Source of the DNA: Ecdyonurus torrentis
Taxonomy: Eukaryota; Arthropoda; Insecta; Ephemeroptera; Heptageniidae
Assembly: GCA_949318235.1 (NCBI GenBank)
Contig: OX439130.1
Span: 43,289,040 to 43,353,039, forward strand
Reading direction: 5' to 3'
DNA length: 64,000 nt
Part shown: positions 31,376-45,264 of the stretch, one piece after another
How positions within the stretch are numbered: position 1 is the first letter of the stretch
How the letters are laid out: every line of letters starts with the position of its first letter
Translations under genes and position numbers: made by a program
The notes under the pieces: model-generated
What the model was told of the DNA's origin: nothing
Seen by the model: only the letters and a program-made list of their open reading frames with translations
Database searches by the model: none

Positions 31376-31637
31376 TAGCGCCTCGATGGGCATCCGGCTC
31401 CAATGAGCCCGCGGAAAAGTGTCCCACCGCGCCCAGGAGAGGACGTCACCCCGATGGAGGTGATCAGGGCCTAGTGACTAAATAGCCATCAACTTGGCTC
31501 TAGCAAAATAGTTATGAAGGTTTGGGTAGTAACATAGGGTGCGTGCATCTTGGCTTTAATATGAGCTCGGTGCACGCAATAAACCCCCACACCATCGAGT
31601 GTGGAGATATAAAATCAAATAATAATAATAATGGTCT
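31376..31637 (+). mobile_element. Probable 3' end of a 5'-truncated non-LTR retrotransposon
   Basis: A compact GC-rich block (31380-31480) with sharp borders to AT-rich DNA is followed by a short hairpin (CACACCATCGAGTGTG, near 31591) and an (AAT)n tail at about 31617-31632. A GC-rich coding-like end, a stem-loop and a simple-repeat tail is the usual 3' architecture of I/R1/jockey-type LINEs. No reverse-transcriptase motif is present, so family and even class are inference. Confidence 0.4.
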
Positions 31638-32420
31638 TAGACTTCCGCTCTAACTCATATATTAATAAGTATAAAACAATTGTATGTTTATTATCATTTA
31701 GAGACATTTATATAAATCCTTCGTATATAATATAAATTGCTTTGACAATCATTTAATGTGTTTAAAAAATACGAATGTACAACCCTTAAGCTTGTGTTTT
31801 TATATGTATGAGCTAGGGGGTGTAAAGTTGCGCAGGTTACGTGGCAGATGCGGTACAGGGTACATAGCAGGTGTGGAGAGCTCTCAGCTGATCCCCCTCC
31901 CCCTACCACCCTCTCAATTAATTGGATCAGTGCTGAATGGCAGGATTGATTCGTAAGATCTTTATTAGGGGAGGATTGTTGTTAATGCACATCATGATTT
32001 TATGCTACTAAACTCTTACTATATAACTTCCCCCTTTATTCTCGTTTTACTTTTGCGTAACACTAAAGAATAATAAAGATTATATATGAATATGATATAA
32101 AATATATTTTATATGGTTTCTTGTTTTATTAGAAATAAATTTACTTTGTGTTACCATAAACCTCATATAGATGATAAATATTAGCAACACCTCGTAACAA
32201 TTTGAAACAAATAATGAAATTTTATTCTTGGATTTCAAATTTAAAGATAACACCAATTTTCTTATTCTCATGGATAATTTATTGAAATAGCTTTTTATGT
32301 AACTATAATTTATAATGAAGAGTCATATAACTGGTAATAATAACAACAAAAACATAAAATTTATTTAGTAAATTAATATTGTACTTAAATAAATATATTG
32401 CATATTTTATTTGTAGTTGT

Positions 32421-32758
<338 letters not shown>

Positions 32759-33659
32759 TCAAATTTCAGTTGATTTGGACTAATTTGTTACTGAGTAAAT
32801 AAATAATTGAAACTTGAATTTATGGTCTTTAATGATGCTTTTATGGTAAGAATCATAAATCATAACTAATACAATTATTAAATCATCTAAAAAAAACTTT
32901 CATGAACCATGTGATACGTTTAATTTTTAACTTACTATAGCAAAAGCATAACTGAAAACTTTATTCTGCAAAAAATATATGTTATCTATAATACAAATAT
33001 TTTACAGACGCGACACATTCAAAACAATTTAACTACATCCTTTATGACTTCATAGTCACTTCTTTGAAATGGTAATTTCCACAGAAATATTTCTTGAAAA
33101 TTAGATTGGTCACATGCTTCAGATAAAAGAAAATATCATACAAATTTTTCCTCTCGCGACTTCTTGGAATAAGAGCAAACGTGGCCTCTGTACTTTGCAT
33201 TATGGGGCTTCACGTTTGAAAGATAAGATTTTTTGGTGACGTAGAACATTTGAACTTTGGTGCAGTATCACACCACATGCACACAATAAAAATAAATTGT
33301 AAACAAAAACGTGTTAAATGTCCACAACTAATTGTCAATTGGTTATCAATTTCACGCGATTCATGTGAATGTAGTAAATTTGAATGAATTTATAGAAAAT
33401 TTATAGAAATTTGAAGCCTCAAGATAAACAAATTTGATATTATTTTATATTTAACTTTATATTTTCAAAGAGGTAAGATACTTTGTGGTAGTTTTATTTT
33501 TTATTGAAGTAGTAAATACATTTTGAATTTTGATAATGGAGATTTGTAAACATATTACATAATAGTTGTAAATTATATTTGAATAATAAATAAACAATAA
33601 ATATTGAAGTTATTTAAAGAGAGAAAAACGCCATTTTAACGTATATAATGTATAATTTC

Positions 33660-33939
33660 CTGACTTTTTTGTTTGCTATGTTGCGCCTGTAGTGCGGCAA
33701 CCTGTCTTGCCTTTCCTTTTCAGTCCCTTCTCCTCACTTTGTACTCGTGCATGAAGAGAGAGAGAGAGAGAGAGAGTGAGACTCCAGAGATTGGAATATT
33801 CTAATATCGCGGCAGCGAGTGGGGTGGGTGGGTGGGAGGGTGGAAGAGTCGGCGGCGGCTGCGAGAACGTTTGTTTGCTCAGGGCTTCAAGTGAAATATT
33901 AAAACCTGCGCAGAGAAAGAGAGAGAGAGAGAAGCAGGG

Positions 33940-33973
<34 letters not shown>

Positions 33974-34250
33974 GCCTGAGAAATCCGGCACGAGTACTGC
34001 AACTTGGCAAAAGAGAGAACCAAAAACTCATGGGGGAATATATATAAAAAGTGGAAAAAAAAGAAAGAAGAAGAAGAGACTGTATAGAAAGTATGGAAAA
34101 GAGAGAACAGCCAAAACCTCTACACTATGAAACGTTTTCCGAGGGTTGTAGCAGTTCAGTATACGTTATATATAATATTAGAGAGAAAAATCACAAGGGA
34201 ATACTGCTGCACGTATATAGGAACTGTAACCATGGCGCTTAACTTTGGAG
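33660..34250. promoter_or_regulatory. GC/GA-rich island with G-quadruplex motif; possible promoter
   Basis: The island holds a TCAGTC initiator-like word (33719-33724), (GA)n tracts (33754-33776, 33919-33962), GGGGTGGGTGGGTGGGAGGG (33821-33840) and GGCGGCGG. In texture it resembles the FoxA leader. The overlapping ORFs are low-complexity. No gene was recognised downstream. Confidence 0.35.
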
Positions 34251-35623
34251 AACTCAGATCCTTTGTTCTCCCATACCGTATTTCTCTATGTATCAAACCA
34301 AAGTCAAAATACTTTTTTTATATTATACCCTTATACTTTTTTATTGTTATAAAGAATTAAAAAAATTATCTACTTTGAGTGGAAAAGTTTTATTGTTAAA
34401 GAATATTGGTATAAACATAACATTAAAGTGAAATTTTAACTAAAAATGCATTTTTTTTAAAGTTGAAAGAACGTGACTTTAGTATTACTATATTGGATGT
34501 TAAATTTGCAAGAAGAGTGCAGTTTTGAGGTAATTGAAAATATCACTTTTATACATCAAAACCTGTTACCAAAAATATTTGCTTAAAATTGATATTTTAA
34601 TCCCTTTTTAAATCTTATGTATATACTGTATACGTATTTGAAACAGCAACAGTACTAAATATATATAAGTTTACGCATATATTTTCTTGATGGTGTATAC
34701 AGCAATTATTATAATAATAAACTTTCTTTAATATAAGACAGATATACAGGACTCTTTCATATAGCCATATTACATTGCACATGCATTGGATTTAATTGCA
34801 AGCCATAACAATAGTGAAATGAAAACAAATTTTACAAGACGACCATTACAAAATTCTTGAAATATCACAATTTCTTATAATGTATAATTAATAAAAAATA
34901 ATGATATAAACCAATAAAAAAAAGTTATTATAATAAATAAGCCATGTATAGTTTTAAGCTTTACGCTTTACATTATCATTTATTATACTATTTTATCCTT
35001 AATTAAATTGTCATATTTTCATATTTTCTTTTAATAATAATAAATTTATTTCGTAATATAATATATAAGGAAAGCCAACTTTGTATTTGTATTATATAGC
35101 ATTATTAAAGTTTTGATTCATAACATATATATAGGCTCTTTCAATTTCCTCATTATGGTTTAGACCATCTAACTTATTTTTGTAATAAAGGTGGAAATTG
35201 TATTTCTTAGCGGGGAATATTTTGAAGGCAAAAAGTAAACTTTGTTGAGCAAACATCCCCTAACTGACTTGAGTTTCACTTTTCATCCCCAAACACGTAA
35301 GCAACTGCTCGCTCTATCGCAAGTCACGTCAGGCACAGTACATGTCAAATACTGTAGCTCGTCAAAACTTATAAAAGGAAAAAAAAATGAAGTTATATTT
35401 ATATGTATGTGTCATCTATCAATTGTTATAAATATTTGTTTATAGTAAATCATAAGGAAAATTTCATTTAAAGTGACGTTAAAAAAAATGCATTATCCAA
35501 ACCATAAATACATTTCAATTAAAAAAATAGCAAATAATTTTCTTAAAGGGGTTCTGTATATACTATAAAACAAAATAAAAAAATGAGATTATCACGTATA
35601 TAATGTCCCTTACTTGAACCCTT

Positions 35624-36300
35624 TTGCACCCTCACAAACTTAGGGTTGAAAAATATAGGGTTGATAAGCGGGCTATTAGGACCATAAAAAATTTGGATGC
35701 ATTTAATTCGTGTCAAAATCAATTTAAAAATTTAGAATTATTAACTGTACGTAGTATTTTTATATATATAATTGTATCATGTATAAAAACAAACATCCTG
35801 AAATATATCAAACAAATAGTGATTTTCACAATTATAACACTAGAAACAAAAATAAAGTTGTTATAATATACCTAACCATTCAAAATTTCTGGAGAGAAGT
35901 CCTTATTACCAAACTGCAAAATTGTATGATTTTCTACCAATAATACTTCTTAGAGATGTTAATAATAATGCTTTGTTTAAAAATCTTGTTAAAAAAAATA
36001 TTAATTTCCAAAGAATAGTGTTAAAAATATTTTTGATGAGAGTACAAAAATTGTTAATGAAAATGTGTTGGAGTTTCTTAAATATGAAGATCTGAAAAAG
36101 AACTCTGGAGCTGCTGAGCTGTAAACATTGTAAATATGATGTATTCATAGTTTATTTATTCTATTTTCTATTCTATATTCTTTTTATGTTTAACTTAAAA
36201 TTAGAGAATTTTGACGAGACGCATGTAGTATAACTAATTACATTGATGTGAGGTTACTGTAAGCTACCAATGTCTAATAAAATAAAATAAATAAAAAAAT
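35624..36300 (+). pseudogene. Decayed non-LTR retrotransposon (LINE), reverse-transcriptase C-terminus plus 3' tail
   Basis: The first frame (35624-35866) reads VDKRAIRTI, FNSCQNQFKNLELLTV and IYIIVSCIKTNI. This matches the familiar C-terminal layout of jockey/CR1-like LINE polymerases (QKRAIR, SC..LFK.L.ILTV, YI.E...KKN). A second frame at about 35827-35862 gives HNYNTRNKNKVV, the conserved H.YNTRNK motif. A third (from about 35904) gives KLYDFLP and ALFKNLVKKN, equivalent to the LYN.LP...FK..LK block. A further frame (about 36044-36124) gives TKIVNENVLEFLKYEDL and ends in TAA. At least two or three frameshifts therefore break the ORF. The 3' UTR ends in an AATAAAATAAAATAAATAAA tail. The copy is 5'-truncated and dead. 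Clade is assigned from motifs only. Confidence 0.8.
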
Positions 36301-38269
36301 GTAAATTATATAGGTAAATTTTGGAGTTCATGATGGGCTAGGCCTCAATCGAAATTCTAAAGTGGGTTGCCTACTTTATAAATTTTCTCCCCCAGTTTGT
36401 AAGGCTATAAAGAAGATAGAGATATAATGTGTGTATGTAAATGTCCAATCTTGCAATTTATCAATGAGAAGATTTTTTAAGTACAGGGTCTCTTTTTAAG
36501 TATATAAAACAGCTTTCATAAAATAAAGGGAAATTAAAATTAATTTAGTAACCTTTTTGTTTTTCAATATAATTTTTATATCGTATAATATGTTCATTTT
36601 TTTAAAAACGTTTTGAAACGAATAAAATTTAATATTCTGTTCATGATACAGAAAACTTTATCAAATAAATATAAAGCATTTTTACAATGTATATATAGTG
36701 ATAAAAAAATATGGTTAGTTAAAATTAATATTTTAAAAAGCTTTTAAATACATTGTTTATGATACCGGATCGTTATATATAAATCCGTATTGCAAATATC
36801 CGATGTTTTATGTATAAAAATTGTCAAATAAATATTAAAGTATTTAACGGTTATATACACCATTTTTTTTTTTGTATACACAATATTAATAATTTATTTT
36901 ATATAAAAAAAAAGGTCTGTAAATTTTTTCTCACTTTATCAAAAACTAATAAATGTCAAATTATGTAGATAAAAATGGGATACATGTAAATATCGCATAT
37001 ATAAAAAAATGGTTATAAGAAATAGAAAATATATATAAGATTTACTTCCCTCTATAGTTTTGAAGGTTTCAATGAAAAATATTAAATTCAACTGGTAAAA
37101 TCGCAAATTTACTGTTGCATGCATGAAAAATATTAGCGTGGGAAAGTATAATTAAATATTTTAAATTCATCAAAGCACAAGTAAGTAAAGCATGATGCCA
37201 CAAATATACGTATATATGTGTATAACGTACGTCCGGTGTATTGGGAATATAAACAGACATATTGGGTTAAATTAATTTCTATTATATTAGCTAAGTGAAC
37301 CCCGAGATTGATTTAAGTAGCAAGCAATAGCAGGTGCCCCATTTCTCTCTCACTCTCTCTTTCTTCATTGAATGTTAAGTGTGTGTGGGCCGCCTATATC
37401 CCAGCTGTTATCACCCCCCCTCCCACCACCCCCTTAGGGGTTAGAGGGGGTTACACACCCTCATAATATTGCATGAATAACAATAAACGTGGGCGACGAA
37501 ACAATACAACGTGGTGAAAATAATATAAATCTCTATTTCCTATTCTCCCCGCCACCCCTGCTTCAATTCTTTTTCTCTCTTTGATTAATTCATCTGTATT
37601 TCAGATATATGCTTATATATAAAGCGCGGGGGTGTATAGAATACTTATATAGCCTTAAGGTTTATATATACGTACTGTAACTGCAAAACGTTTTCTATAT
37701 ATGTTTTTGCCCCTTTAGCATTTGACAGTACGAAGAAGAAAAAAATCATATAAATGAAGGGCGAGCAATCAGTGCTAAGCCGACATTATTGTATCTTCAT
37801 TGATGCCCCCTAGACAAAAATCTGGCTAATTCTTCACCCTTCATATATAAGGTCACGCAAATGTATAGAAAAGGGGATGGAGTTTATTAAGTATTGTGGG
37901 GTTGCCGCTGAAACAAATTGTGTTAAATGCCGGAAACTCACAACATGTGGAATATTTCACTTGTTATCAACAATAAAATTCAATAATCACTTCTATTATT
38001 CTTTTCTATGTTTGATCTCTCTTGTATATATTTAAATAAATGATATGTTTTTATGTTATGGGTTTAATTTTATGTTAAGTCTTACTTTATTAGTCCATGT
38101 ATGTCATAATAAGAGGAGTGACATTTTTTTATTATTATAGAAAACCCATATATTATAAGTTTTCTAACTGCATCAGTAATTGTTATACTGTTCACTGCGG
38201 AATTATAGTACAGAGTATATGAAATAGTAATGAAAATATAAATTTTGTATACGTTACAAAATATAATTA
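36301..38269. other. Spacer, no gene seen
   Basis: AT-rich with a GC-richer stretch at 37280-37560 containing the C-run cluster. No coding sequence recognised. Confidence 0.5.
37414..37451. other. C-run cluster with G-quadruplex potential on the minus strand
   Basis: CCCCCCCTCCCACCACCCCC on the plus strand is followed by TTAGGGGTTAGAGGGGGTTA. The minus strand of the first part could form a quadruplex. The second part resembles two degenerate telomere-type TTAGGGG units. Confidence 0.4.
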
Positions 38270-38273
38270 TTAA

Positions 38274-38582
38274 AGGCGTAGAACACCTTGAACAAAAAAC
38301 ATGTCTAATATCCTAACATATGCTTAAATACCAACGTTAATTTGGCCGGAGTCATTGATTTCTAATTTATTTTCTATTTACGAAATGATAGCTGCGGGTT
38401 TGTGACGTCACAGCTCGCTTGTTTCCGCGTGCGTGGACTAGTGAGCTGTGACGTCACAAACCCGCAGTTGTCATTTTGTAAATGGAAAATAAATTAGAAA
38501 TCAATGACTCCGGTCAAATTAACATTGATATTTATGTATATAGGATATTAGGCAAGTTTTTTGTTCAAGGTGTTCTACGCCT
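38274..38582 (+). mobile_element. Foldback MITE family 2, copy A (309 bp)
   Basis: Two arms of about 140 bp (38274-38415 and 38444-38582) surround a 28-bp loop. TTAA flanks both sides (38270-38273 and 38583-38586). Ends read AGGCGTAGAACACC and its complement. Each arm has a perfect CRE palindrome TGACGTCA (38403-38410 and 38449-38456). The ends resemble family 1 (AGGAATAGACC), suggesting the same transposase group. Confidence 0.92.
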
Positions 38583-38961
38583 TTAACAATAATCATCATT
38601 TGTTATAATTTTTTAAAAAGTTATTTACTTTGTATATTTGAAGATTTTTGAAAATAGGATCTCTTGTGCAAATATTCATTCACCTACAGTAAAACTTCTT
38701 AAGATTTTCAATCCCTTACTTGTAATTTTTCTCTATTTATTTTTGATTTGAAGTTTCTTCTGCACTAATTCAGTAACTTAAAGAACATAGAAAGGATTAA
38801 TTGATAAACATCTATCAAGACATATATCTTATTTTCTCTAATACTGCACATTACATAAGAGTAAGAGATTAAAAGAATTGTTATATATTTTCAATGTTTA
38901 CCATCGAAATAGAAATTCCTATCATTTTGGAATATATACCCTGAAGGTTTTTAGATATATA

Positions 38962-38999
<38 letters not shown>

Positions 39000-39558
39000 A
39001 GAGAATAAAGCAGTTTGTACATGCAAGCAGTAAAGCAACCCCCCTTATTTCTGTTCATATATACATCGCACATAATATCGCGCTTCTATGACCGTCAATA
39101 TATCCTTGTGCAGCCTTAGGCACTCGTAGTTTCATATCCTTTTTGCCTTCTACAAATAAAGATTTTTATAAATATAAAGTAAGTCTCCTCTTAAGTCATG
39201 GTATTAAAAGATGTTATGCAAGTCGGATTATTATGTATGTCTATGCAATGCAACTTTCGCAGTGAAATATTTAAAGAGGGTGCTATAGTAAAATTTTGTG
39301 TTGGAAATCTGCTGAGATCTCAACTTCTATTATCGGAAAGATTATCATTATATATATATATATATATATAAAAATATATATATATTTTGAATATAGGATC
39401 TATGACTATTTTCATATTATTTGTTACAGTGCTGGTGTCTTATTATACAGTATTATGTGTGTGTGTTTTTTAAGAGGAACGAGGTGAATTTTTGTATTGA
39501 TATATAATAGCGTTGGCTTAGAGTGTGAAAATCGTATATCCAAAAATATTTTATGCAA

Positions 39559-39868
39559 AGGAATAAAACACATTGAACCAAAAACATGTATAGTATCCTA
39601 ACATACCTAAATATAAACGTTAATTTGACCGGAGTCATTGATTTCTAATTTATTTTTCATTAACAAAATGTCAGATGCATGTTTATGACGTCACAGCTTA
39701 CTAGTCCACGCGCGCAGAAACAGGCAAGCTGTGACGTCATAAACATGCAGCTGACATTTTGTGAATGTATAATAAATTAGAAATCAATGACTTCAGCAAA
39801 ATTAACGTTGATATTTAGGTATGTTAGGATACTATACATGTTTTTCTTGTTCAAAGTGCTCTATGCCT
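39559..39868 (-). mobile_element. Foldback MITE family 2, copy B (310 bp), loop inverted
   Basis: Same family as the element at 38274, about 1 kb away. The right TTAA is intact (39869-39872) while the left has become GCAA. The loop (39700-39725) is the reverse complement of copy A's loop, so the insertion is in the opposite orientation. CRE palindromes lie at 39686-39693 and 39732-39739. Arms are more diverged than in copy A. Confidence 0.9.
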
Positions 39869-40317
39869 TTAAGAGAGAAAGTAAATTTCAAAATCTTATA
39901 TAATGAAATTTTTGGAGTTTTACGACACTTGTACTCTATAAGCCAACGATAGGGAATAGATCGTCGTTAAATTTTTGAAAAAGTTATATTTGAGGCAATG
40001 TTCTGTACTTTAATATTCATAACTCTGATATGAATATTGAGATGTAGTTGGAATTAAAAAAAAAAAATAATAATTAATAATAAAATAAACAAAAGAATAT
40101 TAAATAGTAAAATTTTACTTTGAATTCTAAATGATGCGAACAAACTCACACGGCATTATATTGAAGTATAAAAATATACACATTACATTTGCATTGATGA
40201 GACTGTATGGAGTGATTGACAAGAGAACAGGTGGCTATAGACACGTGTCGCGCAGCGTGATTGCAGCGCGCGCTGTATATACGTACTCTCGAGGACCATA
40301 ATGCTCAAACCTTGCCG

Positions 40318-40331
40318 GGCGCCATCTGGTG
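40318..40331 (-). promoter_or_regulatory. CTCF-like core site, minus orientation
   Basis: The minus strand reads CACCAGATGGCGCC, a close match to the CTCF core (CACCAGATGGCGC). It lies in a GC-richer patch (40230-40510) and faces the plus-oriented site at 9852. Confidence 0.5.
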
Positions 40332-40548
40332 TCTATACTTGGCGTGGGAGCCATCTAAGTCCCACGATCTACCCATCATCAGAGAGTCAAGTGAAATCTG
40401 CTGAATTATAGTATTTTCAAGATAACAATTATCCATTTTGCTCACTCCTGTATAGCATGGGAGACACGTTTCAGATATTAAAATAAAAGTGTACCATGGT
40501 GATTTCATTTTATAAGGTTGACTTGACGAGTATTAATTTACAAGTATT

Positions 40549-40673
40549 AATGATGTTCATAAACCCTGTTCCCTTGCTCTAAAAAGTGCGCAATACCATT
40601 TAAAAAGCATTAAGTGATCGTCTTTTTTTTTTCGTGGTTTGGGGCACGAAAAACAGGGTTTACAAACATCATT
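40549..40673. repeat. 125-bp inverted-repeat element
   Basis: Arms 40549-40570 and 40652-40673 are 22 bp and pair at 20 of 22 positions (AATGATG...AAACCCTGTT). This is MITE-like, but no second copy or clear target duplication was found in the window. Confidence 0.65.
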
Positions 40674-41291
40674 GTTGTTTTTCAGGTGCATAATTAAATA
40701 TGATTTATGTGGGTAAATGGTAATTTTTTAGAAAATTAATAATACTATAGAAACTTTGTTTAATACACTACGCATACAAGAACTTTAACATAGTATGCAA
40801 TATACTATATAAATAACTTATATACCTACTTTTAGGTGGTATTTTTCTACTTAAATTATTATATGTGCACTTAAACTGCAATATTTAGGAACGAAGAAGT
40901 ATACAATCAAACTAAAAATAAAGTCAGTTTATAACGAGTGTGTAAGAAGGATAGACACCAAGTGTTAAATCAATGAGAGAAGGTAGCAGATAGACATACA
41001 CACATAGAGAGACAAAGTGGTCCACGTAATTAGCGAGTGAAGTTCGTCCCCAAGGTGGTAATTAGTTTGGCGCCCGTGAGATTATCACCTCTTAATTATA
41101 AGTTCTCAATACTCACGATCTAAATCTGAAGTTCAACTTATTGGAACCTTGTAGGAAGAAAGGGGAAAAAAAGTACGCTCGAAATTAAGTGAGAATGTAG
41201 TAATTAAAGAATAAGAAAAATTAGTAAACGCAGGGAAAAAGAAAGTATATACGAAAGGAAACGGATTTTTACAATGTGGGAAACATAATGA

Positions 41292-41295
<4 letters not shown>

Positions 41296-41355
<60 letters not shown>
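41296..41355. repeat. (AT)n microsatellite, 60 bp
   Basis: Pure tract. Confidence 0.98.
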
Positions 41356-41360
<5 letters not shown>

Positions 41361-42528
41361 TATAATATAATATATAAATATTTACAAAAAATTTATACTT
41401 TTTAGTTCAAACATAAAATTTGCGTGATGCATAAGATATATATCAGAAGTTTTTGGTGCAATCCAAACAGTCAAATTAAGCAAAACAAATAGAACACTGA
41501 AAAGCTTTATATCAATGCATGCAAAAACTAAATTGTATAAAAATTAAGGAAATAGAAAAAAAATTGTAACATTAAAAGTTGGTGTCAAGAATTTAAACCA
41601 ATTAAATAATAATATTACATAATAATAATTTTCACCCTTATCGATGCATCTTTTCACCCACTCGCGGAGTTTTCTCTATACTTTCTCAGCTCGTAATAAT
41701 GGTCGGATAATACAAAATAAAAAAAAGCAGATCATTAGTTAAATGCAAATTGTATATTTAGTCGGTTCAGTTCCAGGGACCCCTTGTCAAAGAATAGAAT
41801 TAAAAAAAAAAAAAAGAAAAAGAAGAAGAAGAAGAAAAAAAAAAAATAAAATAAAAGGAGTTGCTGAGTGCGACGAATAAAAAAGATCAGTTAGTAACGT
41901 GTATATAGCAATTTATTTTTCAGTAGGAGTTTATTTATTATACAAATATTTTCTCCCTTATATTTCAATAATTATAAAAAAAAAATGTTATTCCTCAAAC
42001 GAAAAAAATGGACAAACTAGTTTACGTGAAACAAACATTAAAAATACATGTAGTTTGTTTTGCTTACATTAAAAAAAAAAAAAAAAAAAAAAAAAAACTT
42101 TTTTAATATTCCAAATTATCCATGATTTTACCTTTTCATATTTTTTTTAATATTTACCACAGGAAAAAAAACATATATTTTAATTTGTATATTTACAAAT
42201 AACGTTTTATTTTCCCTCTCACTCATTTTATTTTTTTACTTTTTAAACATGTTGATAGATGAATACTTAAAAAAAACATACATATACATCAAAAGCTTAT
42301 TTAAAAAATAAAATATATAACGTAGCAATAAACAGTGATTAAATATTTTTATTTACTTATTTAAATTTATTTACATAGTTGCCATTTAGTTAGCATTTAT
42401 TTAAATAAGTATTTATATAAGGTTAAATTAATTGTATACAACAGTTATAATGTTGATATACTTATTTAAGTTTGATACTTTTTATAAATATTTGGCAAAG
42501 GATTGAAGAAAAAAATTGAAAAAAAAAA

Positions 42529-42530
<2 letters not shown>

Positions 42531-42560
<30 letters not shown>

Positions 42561-42570
42561 AGAAGAAGAA
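42531..42570 (+). repeat. (GAAA)n then (GAA)n microsatellite
   Basis: Tetranucleotide GAAA repeats pass into GAA repeats, in a broadly A-rich region. Confidence 0.95.
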
Positions 42571-42711
42571 TAAAAAAAGGAAAAAATGAGATTTATTTGT
42601 TTAATTTTTTATTTATATATATACACGTTGGTGTGGTTACGTGAAACGTGCTAAAGAGAGAAAACAGCGACTTAAAAACATCTGACATAGGTCAAGTTTT
42701 AGCTCACCTGT

Positions 42712-42870
<159 letters not shown>

Positions 42871-43079
42871 AGCACCACCCTCTCACTAATGTCAAGTTTA
42901 AATGTTTACCCTTTTTTTACTCTCACTTTATATACGACGAAAGAGAGAGTGAGAGAGTGAAAAAGAAAAAGACCACCCTGACTTGGATAGTAGTTAAACA
43001 ACTTTGGGTAACTCAGCACATATATACATTCTTGTGACCAGGTTGTTAATCACAAGTTTCCTTCTTACATACACACAAC

Positions 43080-43114
<35 letters not shown>

Positions 43115-44968
43115 GTGCCTGTCTTTGAGTGCTAAATATAGCAAACCATCTCAAATATATTATATCAACAACTTAACCATTGTCTTTTTATATATATATA
43201 TATATATATAAATATAGATATATTTCTTTCTTAGAAAGTGAATAAATTAATTTTAAGTTGTATTTGCTTTTTGAATTTTATATTTCTATTTATTTTACTT
43301 TATATTTACATGGTAATAAAAATACCTAGAAAGAGTATGAAATATTTATAATCTTTGATTTAAAAATGTAACAGATCAATACTTGTACAAACATATATAT
43401 ATATTTTTTACTTCAATATTTTGATTCATATAAATTTAATAAAAGAAAATATGAAAATGACAGAACTGTGGTATATAGTGTGTGGAGAGAGGAGAGGGAT
43501 GAATTTGAAGTGTACTTATAGTCACGTTGAAGTGTTTTGAGGACAGAAATAAAGCGAAGCACAGCTGGCTGCATATATATATATTATATACAGTACAAGT
43601 CGAAATTGACACGAGACACAATAAAGCTTTTGCTGCTGCATCACAAGACATCAAAACCACAAAATATTATATACCCTGTATGTATACCATAAAAGTATTT
43701 GACATTCAAGGGGTTTTATGTCAGTCACTGAACTTTAACAATGGTTTATAAGAGAGCAGCATGTATGCTAAAATCTACTCTAATAATAATAATAAAATGC
43801 ATCCACTTTGGTACGTTTTTAAATCCGTAATCTCTGAGATGATTTTTTTATTATTATTATTTTCATTTTGGCAAATAATGAGCACTGCTTTATAGATAAC
43901 TAAAAAAATTTTTTTTTTTTTTTTAATTTACTGCTTATGTAATTAATTTAATATACTGTATTTAATGTTAGAACAATTTTCACTGCTGCGCAAACTGAAT
44001 ACAATCAAAGCTCATCCGAAAGAAGAAGAAAAAAAAAAGTTAAAAACTTCAGTATATTAGTAGGTGCAAATACAATAGCAATCAATGAAAAAGTTTCCAG
44101 TAAAAGTCGTTAATATAAATATAACGCATAATATTAACCATTTGCAAGTTTACATTTTTTCGTGAAACGTTCTAGCATACAATTTTTAGATGTAAATGAA
44201 CTTATAACTTTCATTGTTATATTTTAATTTTATAGATTGAAAGTTAGTAATAATGCGATTATAAAAAAAATACCGTTCCTATAATAAATAATAATTTAAT
44301 TTCTATTTTACAATAATTTCCATGTAATATACGTTTAATGTTTTGCCTATATGTATGATTTATTTATTTTTTCCTCATTATTTGCATATGTTTTTCACTG
44401 TGTAAGTGGAAAGTGGATGATGAAATAGCGAAACTACTAAAAAAAAAATCATCATACCAATTACCGGAGAATCCAATGACGTTACAGCAATAGAAGGAAC
44501 CTAAAAAAAAAAACGTAATTTAGTCTTAAGGAAAATCTATATAAACTAAATTTCAGAGAAAACTAGATCGCTGATCTCATATATATATACATTATCTTGA
44601 CATGCTTTTTTACTTTAACATTATTACATTACAAAATATGATTATTCTCTTATAGAGCCACATATGGATTTATTTTATTGTTTTAGCAACTGCAGATTTG
44701 CAGATAGAAATGGAGATGCCAAAGTTTATTTTATACAAAAATTACTATCAATAATAATGAAACTTAAATAATAATAATAATACCTAGATATATTTTTCTA
44801 GCGTATATTTCTTTATTAATAAGGTGTCCTATATAACGTGAAGTATATAATTTCTCTAAAAGTTATATATAAGTGAGTATTGAATGAATATTAATATTTA
44901 TAAATTTAGTAATATGCTTGTCTTATTGGAATAACGTCAACCTTTTTGCTCTTTTCCATATCACGGTG

Positions 44969-45006
44969 CAATAAATTTGATTTTGTGCAATAAATCAAAT
45001 TTATTG
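44969..45006. repeat. Perfect short hairpin
   Basis: CAATAAATTTGATTT (44969-44983) and its exact complement (44992-45006) flank an 8-base loop. The loop and right flank repeat the GTGCAAT/ATTGCAC word. Function unknown. Confidence 0.6.
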
Positions 45007-45179
45007 GAAATAAATTGCACTCTTTTAAATATATAGGTCGCATTATCATATCATGAATATTCCATAATAATATCTAAAAATAAAAGTATAACATTTATAT
45101 GAAAATTTATTAAGTATATCTTTCAATTTATTTTAGAAACTTTAATTTGGTACAAGTTTTTGGAAACGTTTGATGGAGT

Positions 45180-45210
45180 TTAGGAACATGTACGGTTAAA
45201 GTTAGTTGGT

Positions 45211-45264
<54 letters not shown>

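Noticed and set aside
40305..40508. 67-aa minus ORF with non-repetitive sequence
   Set aside because: No recognised motif, no convincing splice acceptor, and it overlaps a CTCF-like site in a GC-richer patch. Chance is likely.
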